A stretch of 64,000 nt of DNA, taken from the NCBI RefSeq assembly GCF_000340215.1, contig NW_006921539.1:3187624-3251623 (forward strand), written 5' to 3'. The translations under genes and the position numbers were made by a program. Below the pieces are notes generated by a model, which searched no databases, had not been told where the DNA came from, and was given only the letters and a program-made list of their open reading frames with translations. Positions 9,775 to 21,099 of this stretch are shown one piece after another (position 1 is the first letter of the stretch; each line of letters starts with the position of its first letter). Source of the DNA: Pseudocercospora fijiensis CIRAD86 (lineage: Eukaryota; Ascomycota; Dothideomycetes; Mycosphaerellales; Mycosphaerellaceae).

Positions 9775-12700
9775 TACCTTATATAGTAGCTCTCGACCGG
9801 AAGAACGTACGTATTATACCGCACCCTTAAGCCTAAAGTTCCGAACTTAAGGACATATACGTAATTAGTGCAAATTGGTTTTACCGTATAGCTAAACGAC
9901 GAGACTACTAGCTTCTAGTATTATAGCCTAAAGATTTCGATCCTTCCGACGTATACGATGCTAGCCTCGAAGTTAAACAATTCTCCGCAATGTCTCTAGA
10001 AGACTATAAGATATTTGTAAAGAAGTCTAAAGAAAGAGATCCGAAGGACATCTTAAAGCCTCGCTATTATTACCTAGCTAATGCTTTTAAGAGTAAAGAC
10101 AAGACAACCTTGCCCGTCTACTATCCCGCTAACGATTATACTATTAACCTTAAGCCGGATACGCAACCTCCTTACTAAAAGGGTTATCCGATAAATATAG
10201 AACAACTTGCTACTATAAAGAAGTATTTAAACGATTAATTAGCTAAAGGAATAATTAAGAGGTTAAGCTTATAATACGCCTCCCCGGTATTGCTAGTACG
10301 TAAGCCCGGAGGTAGGTTACGAGTATATATTAATTATCGAGCACTTAACGCTATTATAGTTAAGGACCGATATTCTATCCTATTAATCCGCGAGACTCTA
10401 GACCGCCTATACAAAGCTAAATAGTTTACTAAGCTCGATATCGTAGCAGCTTTTAATAACCTACGAATACGGAAAGGAGATAAATAGTTAACTGCTTTTA
10501 TTACCCGCTACGGACTTTATTAGTATAAGGTTATGCCTTTTGGTCTATATAATAGACCTAGTTCCTTCTAGCGATATATTAATACTATCCTCCGCGAGTA
10601 CCTCGACGACTTCGTAATAGTATATCTTAATAATGTACTTATCTATACTAATAGTATAGAAAAAGAACATACCTACTAAGTCGAGAAGGTTATTACTAAG
10701 CTAATAGAAGCTTAATTACCTATCGACATCGACAAGAGCGAGTTCTATATTAAAAGAGTTAAGTACCTCGGCTTATACGTAACGACTAAGGGTATCGAAA
10801 TAGACCTAACGAAAGCAGAAGCTATTCGAGAATAGCAAACCCCTCGTAATATTAAAGACGTACAAGCTTTTCTTAGTTTTGTAGGGTTCTACCGTCGATT
10901 TATCTACGCCTTCTTACGAATCGTAGTACCCTTAACTGCTCTTACGAAGAAAGATACCGCTTAGAACTAGACTAGCGTGTGCGACACCGCCTTCGAGAAT
11001 TTAAAAGTTGCCTTTACTACTGCCCTAGTTCTATCTTACTTTATTCTAGGAGATAAGACGTAGGTAGAAACAGATTTATTAGATTAGGTATCTATAGGGG
11101 TTCTCTCGCAGATAAGGAAAGGTATCTTAGTTCCTATAGCCTTCTTCTTAAAGAGGATGCTTCTAGTAGAAGTAAATTACGACATTTACGATAAAGAGCT
11201 GCTTGCTATTATAAAGCGCTTCGAAGAGTAGGAACTAGAGCTAATAATGTAGGATATTAAAGTAGTTTCAGATTACAAAAACCTAGAATACTTTATATCT
11301 ACGAAGAAGTTAAACCGTAGATAGGCCCGATAGGTAGAGTTCCTCTCCTAATTTAACTTTAAGATTATATATCGACCTAGTCGATAAGGAACAAAGCCTA
11401 ATAGCCTAACTCGACGATCCTAAGATATATCTAACAACGTCGATAACCCTCGTATCTAGCATTAGGAACGTACTATCCTTAAACGCGAAAACCTCGATAT
11501 CGTAACGTATTTCGCTATATACTCCGAGGAAGATAGCGGATACGAGTCCGAAGCTAATAGAGGCAAAGAAGTTATTAAGGACAATAATAAGGATAAAGAG
11601 GGGGGTAAGACGTCCGATATAAGCGCTAATAAAGAATAGGACACCTCCGTACCTACGCAAATTAATATACAAACGGCTATAGACCTAATGTTTAAATAGG
11701 CTTACGAACAAGAAGCTACGTCGTTATTTCTAGCAAGCACCTAGAAGCACCTAGACAACGGCATAGTATCTACGTAGATGCGCGTAAACAAGGTGTTACT
11801 AGCAGACTACGAGATAAAAGACGACCGCCTTATTATTAACCGCCGCTTCTATATCTCTACGTTTAAGAATCTTCGGATAAGAATTATCTAGCGCTTCTAT
11901 AATAGTCCTACTACCGGGTATTAAGGGATAAACCGTACGCTCGAACTAATTACTCGCAACAATCTCTTCTAGCCTAAGATAACCGCCGATATTGCCTAGT
12001 ACCTACGCAACTGCTACGCGTACCGAAGAGCTAACCTATCGAGGTTATAGAAACCTAGTACCCTGTCCGCCTTGCTTACTCCGCCTAAACTATAGTCGTA
12101 TATTACTCTCGACTATATTATAGACCTACCTCCTAGCTACGACGAGCACTTAGACAAGGACAAGACTTGCAAAAACATCTTAACTGTTACTAACTGCCTA
12201 ACAAAATAAGTGCGCCTATTGCCTACCGATAGGTTAGACGCAGAAGATACGGCTTAGTAAGTCTATTACTTTATCTTCCCTACGTACGGAGCACCTTCTA
12301 TTATCTTTAGTAATAGAGGCACCTAATTTGTTAGCGCTTTCTTTAAGCGACTATACGCACACCTTAGCATTACTTAAAACGTTTCTTCCGCTTTCTATCT
12401 AGAAACTAATAGACAATCCGAACGTACTAACTAGACACTCGAGCAATATCTACGAGTCTTTTATATATAATAATAAGACGACTAGGTAGAATAGCTACCT
12501 CTCGCGGAGTTTGTAATAAATAACTACGTATTAGCCGCGATAGGACTAATACCCTTCTTCGCTAATATAGGGCGATATCTAAATATAGGCTTCTAGGACC
12601 TTCTAGGCCGACCGTAGGTTACTAAGCAACAGCTAGCTAACATTGAGTCCGCTAACGCTATAGTACAACGTATACGCTAGGTCCTCGAGGATTGCCGCGC

Positions 12701-13470
12701 TTCGTACGCTCTAACCTAAGCTAAGAACACTAACGCAGCGAACACTAACCGCGTAGTAGTACTAGATTACAAGCCTAGCAACCTAGTTTAGCTCGATACC
12801 CGCAACCTCCGTACTAACCGATTAAGCAAGAAACTAGATTACAAGTAGCTTAGCCTATTTCCTATCGACAAACCGATAGGGCGACGTTTATATAGATTAA
12901 CGCTTCCGGACTCGATAAAACTAATCTATCTAGTCTTCTATACGAGTATACTACGCGCTGCCTCTAATAATCCCTTACCCGGACAAGAATAGGTTAATAT
13001 ACCGCTACCGGTATTAGTTACGCGTAACGGCGAAGAGCTAGAAGAAGAATAGGAGCTAGAGAAGATATACAGCTCGCGGAAAGCTAAGGATAGCGAAATA
13101 TAGTATAAGGCACGTTAGAAGGATAGATCGGAGACTAAGCAGCGATAGGATAACTTCTTACTAGATACTAAAGAGCTAGTAGCCGAGTATTACTAACGAT
13201 ACCTACGCAGGTTGAAGCTAGCGGCTACTAAGGACTTACTACCGGTTAAGAAATATAGACTATCGGTAATACAAAAGGGCTATGCTTCTCTACCGTAAAC
13301 CGCTATACTATTAATACTAGCCTCTAACCCTAAGAAGACTCGCTACCGAGTAGTTAAGACAGAACCTAGCACTTGCCGCTATAAGAGCCTCACCGCTAGA
13401 CCTAATGCTACTAGTAAGTTGCTATATAAGCGGAAGGTACGAGGTACTCGTATCGCCCCCTAGGATTTAA
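9775..13470 (+). pseudogene. Gypsy pol relic: RT, RNase H, integrase, chromodomain
   Basis: A Ty3/gypsy polyprotein with RIP stops. The 62-codon open stretch at 9990-10178 lies just before the reverse transcriptase. RT motifs: [29 protein letters not shown], and the catalytic box as YLDDFVIVYLNNVLIYT (10603-10650). RNase H and the tether follow to about 11400, with a Glu/Asp-rich linker at 11500-11640. The integrase has an HHCC-type region, a first Asp in LDYIIDLPPSYDEHLD, second Asp mutated to Asn (IFSNRGTQF) and Glu in TNRQSERTNQTLE. The C-terminal segment near 13030-13200 (KIYSSRKAKDSEI..TKELVAEYY) fits a chromodomain, which targets such elements to heterochromatin. Confidence 0.85.
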
Positions 13471-13567
13471 TATTATATAGTAACGGATATAACTATAGAC
13501 ATTAAAGAAAGGCCTATTACACGTTACCGAGACGTCGTAGGAGCTCCTTATTTAAGGAGGGGAATAC

Positions 13568-13832
13568 TATTACGGAGTAACGCCTAGGTCGGCTATTGCG
13601 GCCTAAGGTATTAAGTCTTAGCGAGGATACTTCCTCGTACGCTTCCTTCTACCTCTTAGATAGAACTATACGACAACTCGTCTTCTATTTACCTACCTAT
13701 TGTTTATTGTCTCGTAACACTACTAGTAGGATAGTTTCGCGTTATAATTCTCTAAATCTCTATATAAGCTTCCGAAGGATTACCTATTTTAGTAATATAG
13801 CTTTATCTCGACTACTCTATAGGTACCTAACG
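13568..13832 (+). repeat. 3' LTR of the 9.8-13.8 kb gypsy element
   Basis: A purine tract (aaggagggga, about 13555-13564) is followed by tattacggagtaacg, a RIP-altered TGTTACGG-type LTR start. The LTR ends around gtacctaac at about 13832, where hAT copy 2 sequence resumes. No second LTR is in the window, so the exact ends are approximate. Confidence 0.6.
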
Positions 13833-14199
13833 AAGCTCGGGCGCACTTAAAGATCTCTTTTAAGAAGCGGAGAGAGTTCGAAGACTAGGATTAATTAATA
13901 GAGTTTCTAGCTAGTATTAGGTTTCGTAGTTAGACTTGGCCTAAGTATTTGTTTATCGAGTATCTTATACCGAAAGAGAATAGATTAAGACTAGAAGCAA
14001 GCTCGGATTCGTTAGATATAGTAGCTCGGTTCTATTACTAGGAGAGAGCCGCTATATAGAAGGCAAAATTCGGATAGCTAGGATAGCTAGGGTAGCTAGG
14101 AAAAGAATTTTAGTAGTTAGGCTAGCTAGGGTAGCTAGGAAATAAAAAAATGTCGCTAGCTAGTTACTATCTAGCTATTCCTAACGATATAATACTCTA

Positions 14200-16935
14200 A
14201 ACGGAAGGATATTTCGTTATAGCTACTAGTATATATCTACTACTTCTAATCTATTCGTATAAAACTTTAAAATATACTAAAGAAGATTATATATATACTA
14301 GGCGCTATACTAGGAAGGGTAACGACGAGGCGCTAGTCGAAATAGTCTAGTATACGAACTAGACTATAACGACGTCGAGACGAGGCTATATACTCGCCTT
14401 CGAGCCTATTAAGTACTAGACGACGATTAGGGCTAGGCTTATTCTCTCCGAGTCCTAGTAGTAGGAATTCGTTATAGGGTACTACTATCTAGTCCTTACC
14501 TTTACGTAGTCTAAGTAGAAGGTTATTCGGAAATCTAAGAATATCGAGTATTAATCCGGATATCTTCGAAAAAGCTAGCTAGGCGTATTTTTAGAAACCC
14601 GAGTATACCGAGTAGTTTAATTAACAGGTCTATAAGATATATTTTTAAGCAACTAGCAAACGAAATACTAGCTATAAACGGTCTTCCGGAAGACTTCTAT
14701 AAAAGAGAGTCTATAGAGAAGATATATCTATATCTTATAAACTACCCCCCCCCCTATTTCTCGGCGCGACTACCTAGCGTACTATATTTAAGAAGAATAA
14801 AGAGGCTACGTTAGACGATATTCGGAAGATCCTCCGTAATACTCGCCGAGTAGCTATTACTATTAATAGCTAGTTAAGCTAGACTATAAGAGCCCCGTTT
14901 CTCTCGATTATACTATACTTTATTAATTCGGATTAGAAACTCTAGGAACTTATAATCGGATTCCTAGAAATTCTAGATTTCTATAATAATAAGAATATAG
15001 CGAAGCTTATTTATACGGTAATAGATAGGGTCCGCGTAACTGCGAAACTAATCTCGATTACTATAGATAATACTAGTAATAATCGAATATTATATAAGGC
15101 GTTATATATACTATTTACTTATATTTGTCTTTAAAATTACTAATAGTATCGATAGGGTCGAGTACGTAGACGAGATTATAAGGTCTATAAGCTAGCTTAA
15201 TCTTCTAAATGTTTAGCTCGCTATAATTCCGGATATATACGATAAGAAAGATAAAAAGGAGCGTTAGCCTAGATTTAGTAATAGCCCTAGCCCTATTAGA
15301 TAGGAGCCGACGTTACCGGTTATATCCCTAAAGAAGTTTCCCTACGTCGCTTATATAGTTTAAATCGCGATCCGAGCCTTCTTTAAGACGCTTAGAATTA
15401 TACTATCGAACGACGACTAATAGAAGATCCTTAATAAGAATAAAGTAAAGTCGAAAGTCGAGAAACTCGTTATAGTAATAAGACTAGATAAGGTAGAGAG
15501 CCTCGCTCTCGCTTTATATAAGGTATAACTTTAACTATAGCCGGCAACTATAGCCGGTATCGATAGCTAGTACCTATAGCCGGTAATCTAGTATAGTTCT
15601 AACTCTTTTTTCTCTAGCTTCGTCGTCTAGTAATCTATACGAACTCGACCTTATAGAGATATAACCGATTTAAGGCTATTTAAAAGAACCTAATCGAGCG
15701 CCCTAAAACCGATACCTAGAATATCGTATAGAATAAGCGATAGTAAAAGCGGCCTCCTTAGCGCCCCCTCTGTTTTATCTAAGACGTAAAAACCCGGTTC
15801 GATTCGACTTTCTATATAGTTTCGAAGGGATATACTTTACGTACCGCTCTCGAGATCTATTAGAGTTCTAAGGGTATTAAGTAGCTTAGGCTTACTACCG
15901 CCGAATAGCGCTAAGTAGAGTATCTCGTCGATATTAGTATATATTACGCGAAGGATACTACTACGATTAGAAAAGCCTAAGGACCGACGATCTACTTTAT
16001 CTTTATATACTATAACTAGCTCTTTAACGAGCTTAACGAAACCGTAGCTAAGCTAGCTAAGAAGAGCGTCCTATAGAAAATAGCTATAATAAAAGCTATA
16101 GATACCTCCTATACTAAGTTATATAAGTATTATAGTACTACCTTCGAGTCGTTTAGGGATCCCTATAGCGTTACGTACTTACTAAACCTAGTAGAAAAGG
16201 ATATATACTAGTAGAAGCGGGAATAGGAAGGGGGCGAGGAATAGCCTAAGTATTACTAAACTATTCTAGAAAAGATATTCTATAAGCGTCGGAAAGAAGC
16301 TAGTCTAAATATAGCTTATATAAAGAAAAAGAAGGCTAAGAAGGCTCTAATATCCTACCTATTTCGTAGTTAGGAAGTAGAGGTAGAGGAGGGACTTAAA
16401 GTAACTACTAAAGTAAATAAAGAAGAGTTCGATCTCTATTAGCGCGTAAATAAGTACTAAACTTATAAGCTTAGAAAGAGGGCTAATAATCTCTATCGTC
16501 TTAGAATTCGTCTAGCATTCTCGCTATATAGTAGCGGTTAGAGCCTAAGTTTCTAACGATAGCGTCGGTCGCTCGGGACGTCCTTACTATTCTAAGCGTA
16601 GATATAGGCTATAAGAGGTCTTTTAGTATCGCTCGTTACTAGGGCCGCTTTAATTAAATATACTGGCCTACTACCTTCGAATCTATTATAGTATTCCGAT
16701 ACTACCTCCTTTACTAGAGTCGCTAAGGAAAGATACTAAAGATTATACTAAAGGACTTAATTAAGGAATTAGAAAACCTTAAGATTAAAGAAACTTAGTA
16801 GCGTATAGAGAATACGGAATTTAGTTTAAGCGAAACCCTTATTAGTAATAATAAAGAGTAAGAGGGCGGAGGTAGAAGGCGATATAGGATTAAGAAGCGG
16901 AAGCGTATATAGGCTTAGAGTAGCTTAAAAGAGAC
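14200..16935 (+). pseudogene. hAT family transposase, copy 2 (RIP-inactivated)
   Basis: Plus-strand relic of a hAT transposase of about 900 codons. Landmarks: TTIRARLILSESQ and EFVIGYYYLVLTF in the N-terminal part, FLSIILYFINSD (14900-14940), LISITIDNTSNN at 15048-15083 (the hAT Asp motif), KLYKYYSTTFESF near 16120, and a C-terminal dimerisation block DVLTILSVDIGYKRSFSIAR near 16577-16640. The intact family form of that block is DVLTIP..G..VERLFS.AR. A Glu/Lys-rich tail follows. GCCGGC motifs at 15538-15590 interrupt the frame, perhaps in a former intron. Role: cut-and-paste transposition. All breaks seen are TAG/TAA of RIP type, so it is inactive. Confidence 0.85.
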
Positions 16936-17065
16936 GAAGCGTTTACGTAGAAGGTAATATAGCCGGTATATATAGCCGGTATATATTCCTAATATATTTC
17001 GGATTCCTAAATAGACTATTTACTATAGTAACCTATACCGCTTATCTACTAACAATTTCTAAAAC

Positions 17066-17457
17066 TAGACCCCGTAGTAGTTCGGGTTAGTTTAGTTTAG
17101 TTTGCCAAGCCGAAATTCTAGTTTAGTTTAGTTTAGTTTGCTAAGGAACCGGTATACGGACCGGTTTGCCGGCTACGTACCGGCTACGGACAAAAACCTA
17201 ACCTAAAACACGTCTAAATAGCCCGAAACACGTCTAAATAGCCCGAAATACAGATGCAATCGTATAGCATATATAATATAGGGCCCCCGTGCCCGATCCG
17301 AGGTCGTCGTATATCGTCGTAGTTTAGTCGGATTTCTCGGAAACTAGCTTAGACTAGCGGGGTAAAAAACTAAACCGGAACTAGACCGGAGGGGTACCGC
17401 TAAGAAACCAAGCTATATACGTTTTATAGTTCGCAAACCGAACTACTACGGGGCCTA
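17066..17457. mobile_element. 392-bp hAT MITE with perfect 8-bp target duplication
   Basis: Begins tagaccccgtagtagttcgg and ends gaactactacggggccta, an inverted pair identical in type to the ends of the large hAT copies. The flanks tctaaaac (17058-17065 and 17458-17465) are an exact 8-bp duplication, as hAT transposase makes. It holds no gene. The larger element could have mobilised it. It sits between the transposase and H3-like gene A of copy 2 and is absent from copy 1. Confidence 0.9.
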
Positions 17458-17689
17458 TCTAAAACTCTATTCGCTCTTCCTTTCCTTCTTTCCTTTCCCT
17501 CTATTCTAAAAGATAAATATACTTTATAGATTCGGCTCTTTAGGCCTTACTAAGTCGGCTACCTACCCTTCTTATAGCGACTATCCTAATTACGAATCTA
17601 ACGAGGACCTACTAAGACAGTTTAATAGAAGACTATCTAATTAGTAAGATAAGAAGTATAAATATCTCTTTACGATTATAGGCTTATTA

Positions 17690-18312
17690 ATTTTCTAGGT
17701 CTTAACGATATATCCTCGTCGCCTAAACGCTTATAAAGATACCTTTAGTACCTAGAATAAGGTAAGGGTAAAGTACGCTAAGTATAGGAAGACTATAGCG
17801 AGAACGAGATATCGAAAGAGGAGGACTATTCGTAGTATATATAAAGCAAGGGGATTCCTTAGAAAATAGTACTAAAAAACAAGAAGGCTTTAGATAGATA
17901 AAGGAAGGCTAAAGCGGCTAAAAAAAAGTAGGTAGACGAAGGCTATCGCGAAGAAAAGTTATTCTTCTATAAAAGAGGATAAAGGTAGGTCTTAACGATA
18001 AGGAAGCGGCGCTTTAAACTAGCTACTAATACCCTTTACGAGATCTAGCTATTCTAAGACAAAAGAGAGACCGAGCTTTTAATTCCTAAGACTCCCTTCT
18101 AGCGACTTATCCGAGAAATTATATTAGATTTTAGGTCTAGTATACGATTTACGGCTAAGGCGATTAGTCCTTCTTAGAAAGCTATAGAGGCATTTCTCGT
18201 AACCGAGTTTAAGCTTTCTAACCTCCTTACTATCTATACGAAGCGGGCTACTCTTTATAATAAAGATATATAGCTTCTAGCTAAGATTCGGCGCCGGTTT
18301 ATAGTAGGTTAA
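17690..18312 (+). pseudogene. Histone H3-like gene A, copy 2 (RIP-inactivated)
   Basis: Frame positions 18001-18312 give the H3 fold: RKRRFKLATNTLYEI, TELLIPKTPF, RLIREII, DFRSSIRFTAKAIS, KAIEAFLV, NLLTIYTKRATL, NKDI and LLAKIRRRF. The same frame continues upstream to about 17710 through a long basic, Lys/Ser/Glu-rich extension (KAKAAKKK, SSSPKRL). The tail is therefore more than 100 residues, where canonical H3 has about 40. Stops are all of the CAG/CAA-to-TAG/TAA type. It pairs with 3184-3960 in copy 1, and core differences between copies are mostly RIP-type. Centromeric H3 variants also have long divergent tails, but the loop 1 here is not obviously lengthened, so I do not call it CenH3. 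Confidence 0.85.
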
Positions 18313-18401
18313 TTAGGATTTATATTTAGTCGTTAAATTAATCTTAGAGGAGGCCTATTTCGCATCCTTTTACCGGCTATAGATACCGGCTATACTTCTA
18401 A

Positions 18402-18960
18402 TTTTATCTCCGCGCTATACCTAAATCTAGGGTACGAAGTAGAAACCTAGCGCCTTATATTTACTCGGTTATTACGGAGATAAGCTATATTTAGACTACT
18501 TTCTTTCTATATCCCGGCTTTATTCGATAGTATTCGTAGTTTAACTACGCTAAGAAGTAGAAGTAAATATAACTAAAGAAGAGGAGAGATTATCGTACGA
18601 CCTAGGCATTATCGCTCGCCGCTATTTATATAACTAGGGCGACCGAGAAGAAGATCGATAGTATATTACTAGAGTCGAGCGACGACTCTACCTACGAGTC
18701 TAATAAAGAAGAACGTATAGCGTATATAAGAGCCGTAAAGAATCCTCGTCCCGAGATACTATCTCTCCCTCCCTACCGTACTTACTCGATTATATAGAAT
18801 ATAGTCTTATAAGCGAAGTACGAGATAATATAGGCTCTTAGTCGTTTAGAGTTACATACTATATAAATAACTAGGCGTACTACTCTTATTTACTTACGGC
18901 CTGAATCCTAGGATACTCTTCTCGTACTTGTTTATATACTTTTTTAATACCTTACCTATA
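18402..18960 (+). pseudogene. Unidentified element gene between the two H3-like genes (copy 2)
   Basis: Counterpart of 2620-3090. It starts around LRAIPKSRVRSRNLALYIY, with the same frame as copy 1 (LRAVPKSKVRSRNLALYIY). Flanked by GCCGGC motifs (18371-18395, 19046-19072). Family not recognised. It could be a separate gene or a distal exon of gene A. Confidence 0.4.
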
Positions 18961-19752
18961 AGCGCTCCGCGATAACCGAGTATATATAAGGTATAGGGTT
19001 TATACTCGGTACCTTAGTATCGAGATAGGGCGGAGTTGAATTTAGAGATATAGCCGGCACTCGTAGCCGGTATATAAAGACGGTAGTAGGCCTCTTCCTA
19101 CTAAATAGCTAGCCTTACTAGTATAGCCGAACGTAGTATAGATATTTACTAGATTTCCTAGCACTAGGCTTAGGTTACTTATAAGATTACTATAGCTAGT
19201 ACCTCTAGCCGGGTCTTTATAGATACTTAGACGGTATATAGTCGTATTATTACTATTATAGTAATAATAGCGGAAGATATCTAGGTAGAATTTCCTAAAT
19301 TCTCCCTATAAAGCGAGTCGCTATTTTACTATCCGGTAGATAGGTATTTCGATATCTAGACGAGGAAGCCGGTTTAGAATCTAATCGAATTACTAAAGAA
19401 AATCTATATTATAGTAGGATGCTATTATTATACTAACTATTTATTCAAAGGAGGCTTTCGCCGTATTACTATACTAGCTATAGGTACCGGCTATATTTTA
19501 AAGTTTGCCGTACCTGCCCTTCTTAGCTATACTTGCCTTCTTTGCTTACTCTAATATTACTATAATATAGGCTTACGCGACGCTTATTCTATTACCTAGT
19601 AATACCGCGATACTACCTCTCTCGCTATATATAACTATCGTATTAATACCTATACCTCTATACTCTATATTTACTACCTCTACTATACCTTCGCTCCGCG
19701 CGCGCCTTCTTATACCTTCGTAACGTACTTTTTTATTAATTAGACGACTTCT

Positions 19753-20378
19753 ATAGTAGCGAGTCTGCTTAGCTAAGTTACGACGCCTCGTAAGAAGGGA
19801 CCTACTACTACTATAGGCTATAATAAGACCGGACCTACTAGAAAGAGTATAGTATATCTACGTAAGAAGGCTGCTACTACTACCGCTACCGCTAGTACTA
19901 GAAAGCGCGTCGTAGGCAAGGCCCCGCGTAATACGACGCCTAGCGCTTCTACTACTAGTAGCAATAATCGTAGTAAGCGTCGATAGCGCCTAGGAAGTAA
20001 GTTTTATCTATAGTCGGTAGCGTAGCCGGCATTTTTACTCCTTTTTACTAATCCTTCTTTAGCCGTAGCCCTTTATAAGATTCGGAGGTATTAGGGTATT
20101 AGTAAACTCCTTATCGCTAAAGCTCCTTTCTAACGACTTATTCGCAAAATTGCCTAAGGTAGTATAAGGGACTATCGCTTTTAAGCCTCGGTATTAGAAG
20201 CCCTTTAGGAGGCTATAGAAGCCTACCTAGTTCGGTCTTTAAATATATATTTCTCTTCTACCTCTTCTCGTACTATACTAATACTATTTTAGCTATTAAC
20301 CTTATAGCTATCTACGCGAAGCGCGTTACGGCTATAGATTAGGGTTTTAAAGCCCTCTATTAGATTATTAAGGGCTAG
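19753..20378 (+). pseudogene. Histone H3-like gene B, copy 2 (RIP-inactivated)
   Basis: A basic tail (TTPRKKGPTTT, TRKRVVGKAPRNTTPSAS) from a probable start near 19753 (ATA for ATG) leads to a 66-nt intron at 19997-20062 (gtaagt, tactaat, tttag). Removing it joins R-L-G to TVALYKIRRY, recreating the H3 motif PGTVALREIRRY. Then come LLIAKAPF, RLIRKIA, YRF.ASVLEAL and EAIEAYLV. After an AT-rich insert ending ctattttag (about 20236-20295) comes AINLIAIYAKRVTAID, then GFKALY..IIKG and a stop at 20376-20378. The intron position and H3 register agree with copy 1. Loop 1 is less well kept than in copy 1, so copy 1 is closer to the ancestral gene. Confidence 0.85.
19997..20062 (+). repeat. Intron of H3-like gene B with GCCGGC motifs (copy 2)
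   Basis: 66-nt intron with gtaagt 5' site, tactaat branch site and tttag acceptor. It carries about two tagccggc/tagtcggt units, where copy 1 has four. Confidence 0.7.
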
Positions 20379-20517
20379 AATGTCTATATTTAAGATACTA
20401 GTAGGTAGGATAGATATTCTAGTAGGATAGATGTTCTTAGTATCCTCTATAAGCGTTTCTATATATAAAATATGCCGATATTATACGGCGCTATATAGCG
20501 CGCTCTAAATAATCTCT

Positions 20518-20519
<2 letters not shown>

Positions 20520-20552
<33 letters not shown>
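20520..20552. repeat. (TA)n microsatellite
   Basis: About 16 TA units close to the end of hAT copy 2. A shorter run occurs at the equivalent place in copy 1 (about 1065-1076). Confidence 0.9.
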
Positions 20553-20553
<1 letters not shown>

Positions 20554-20599
20554 TATTATACTCTATTAGGCGTACGGAATCAAAGTTTTTTAAAATTCT

Positions 20600-20784
20600 A
20601 TTAGTACTAGTCTTATAAAGGGCTTGCTTTAAGTTATATATACATTCCTATACTTCTTAGAAACCGATAAATTCTATAGTTCGATCCTCCTACTCCTATA
20701 GGTACTTAGTAAACCAACCTTAACTAAACTAGAATTTCGGCTTATTAAACTAAACTAAACTAACCCGAACTACTACGGGGTCTA
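20600..20784. repeat. Terminal repeat of hAT copy 2
   Basis: Contains the same blocks as the copy 1 ends: ataaagggcttgctttaagt, cttagaaaccgataaattct, AAACTAAACTAA subrepeats and the terminus cgaactactacggggtcta. Confidence 0.8.
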
Positions 20785-21099
20785 AAGGTAGCTAGTTACT
20801 AAGCCTATAAAAGAGGCCTCCTTTAGTAGAGATATACAACTACTAACCTCGTATAATATACTAATCCTATTATACCCTAATAGTGCCTCTATTATAGGGC
20901 TCTAATTACTAAGGCCTAATCTATAAGTCTACTATTCTGTTTTACTAAGTATATCTACCTATACTACGATAGGCTATGCTACCTACGGCGGCCTAAACAT
21001 TATAGCTAGTAGTACTAGTAGTATTAGTTGCCGTCTATTACTACTAAGATACTTAAGGATCTTAATAGTCTTAGTAATCGATAAGTTAACTACAAGTAC

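Larger units (their letters stand above)
9761..13832 (+). mobile_element. Ty3/gypsy chromovirus, 3' part with 3' LTR
   Basis: The retrotransposon starts abruptly inside gag-pol at 9761, where hAT copy 1 ends, and runs through reverse transcriptase, RNase H, integrase and chromodomain to a 3' LTR. The LTR then abuts truncated hAT copy 2 at about 13833. The simplest reading is that the gypsy element inserted into hAT copy 2 and was later split by hAT copy 1. Its 5' part then lies left of the window. Confidence 0.8.
13833..20784 (+). mobile_element. hAT DNA transposon, copy 2 (5' truncated)
   Basis: The same element as copy 1, here with genes on the plus strand: end of the Lys/Arg-rich gene, hAT transposase, H3-like gene A, unidentified gene, H3-like gene B, then the inverted end cccgaactactacggggtcta at 20784. 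The next 8 bases, aaggtagc, are the expected target duplication. The 5' end is cut off by the gypsy LTR. Exterior sequence at 20793 belongs to a PIF1-helicase repeat. Confidence 0.85.

Noticed and set aside
11406..11672. Two overlapping minus-strand open frames (11406-11672, 11462-11644)
   Set aside because: Antisense to the Glu/Asp-rich linker of gypsy pol. RIP removes stops on one strand while making them on the other.
13596..13850. 84-codon open frame, plus strand
   Set aside because: Lies within the gypsy 3' LTR and crosses into hAT sequence. Chance opening.
18001..18312. Calling H3-like gene A a centromeric H3 (CenH3)
   Set aside because: The long tail would fit, but loop 1 is not clearly longer than in canonical H3, and RIP damage prevents a safe assignment.
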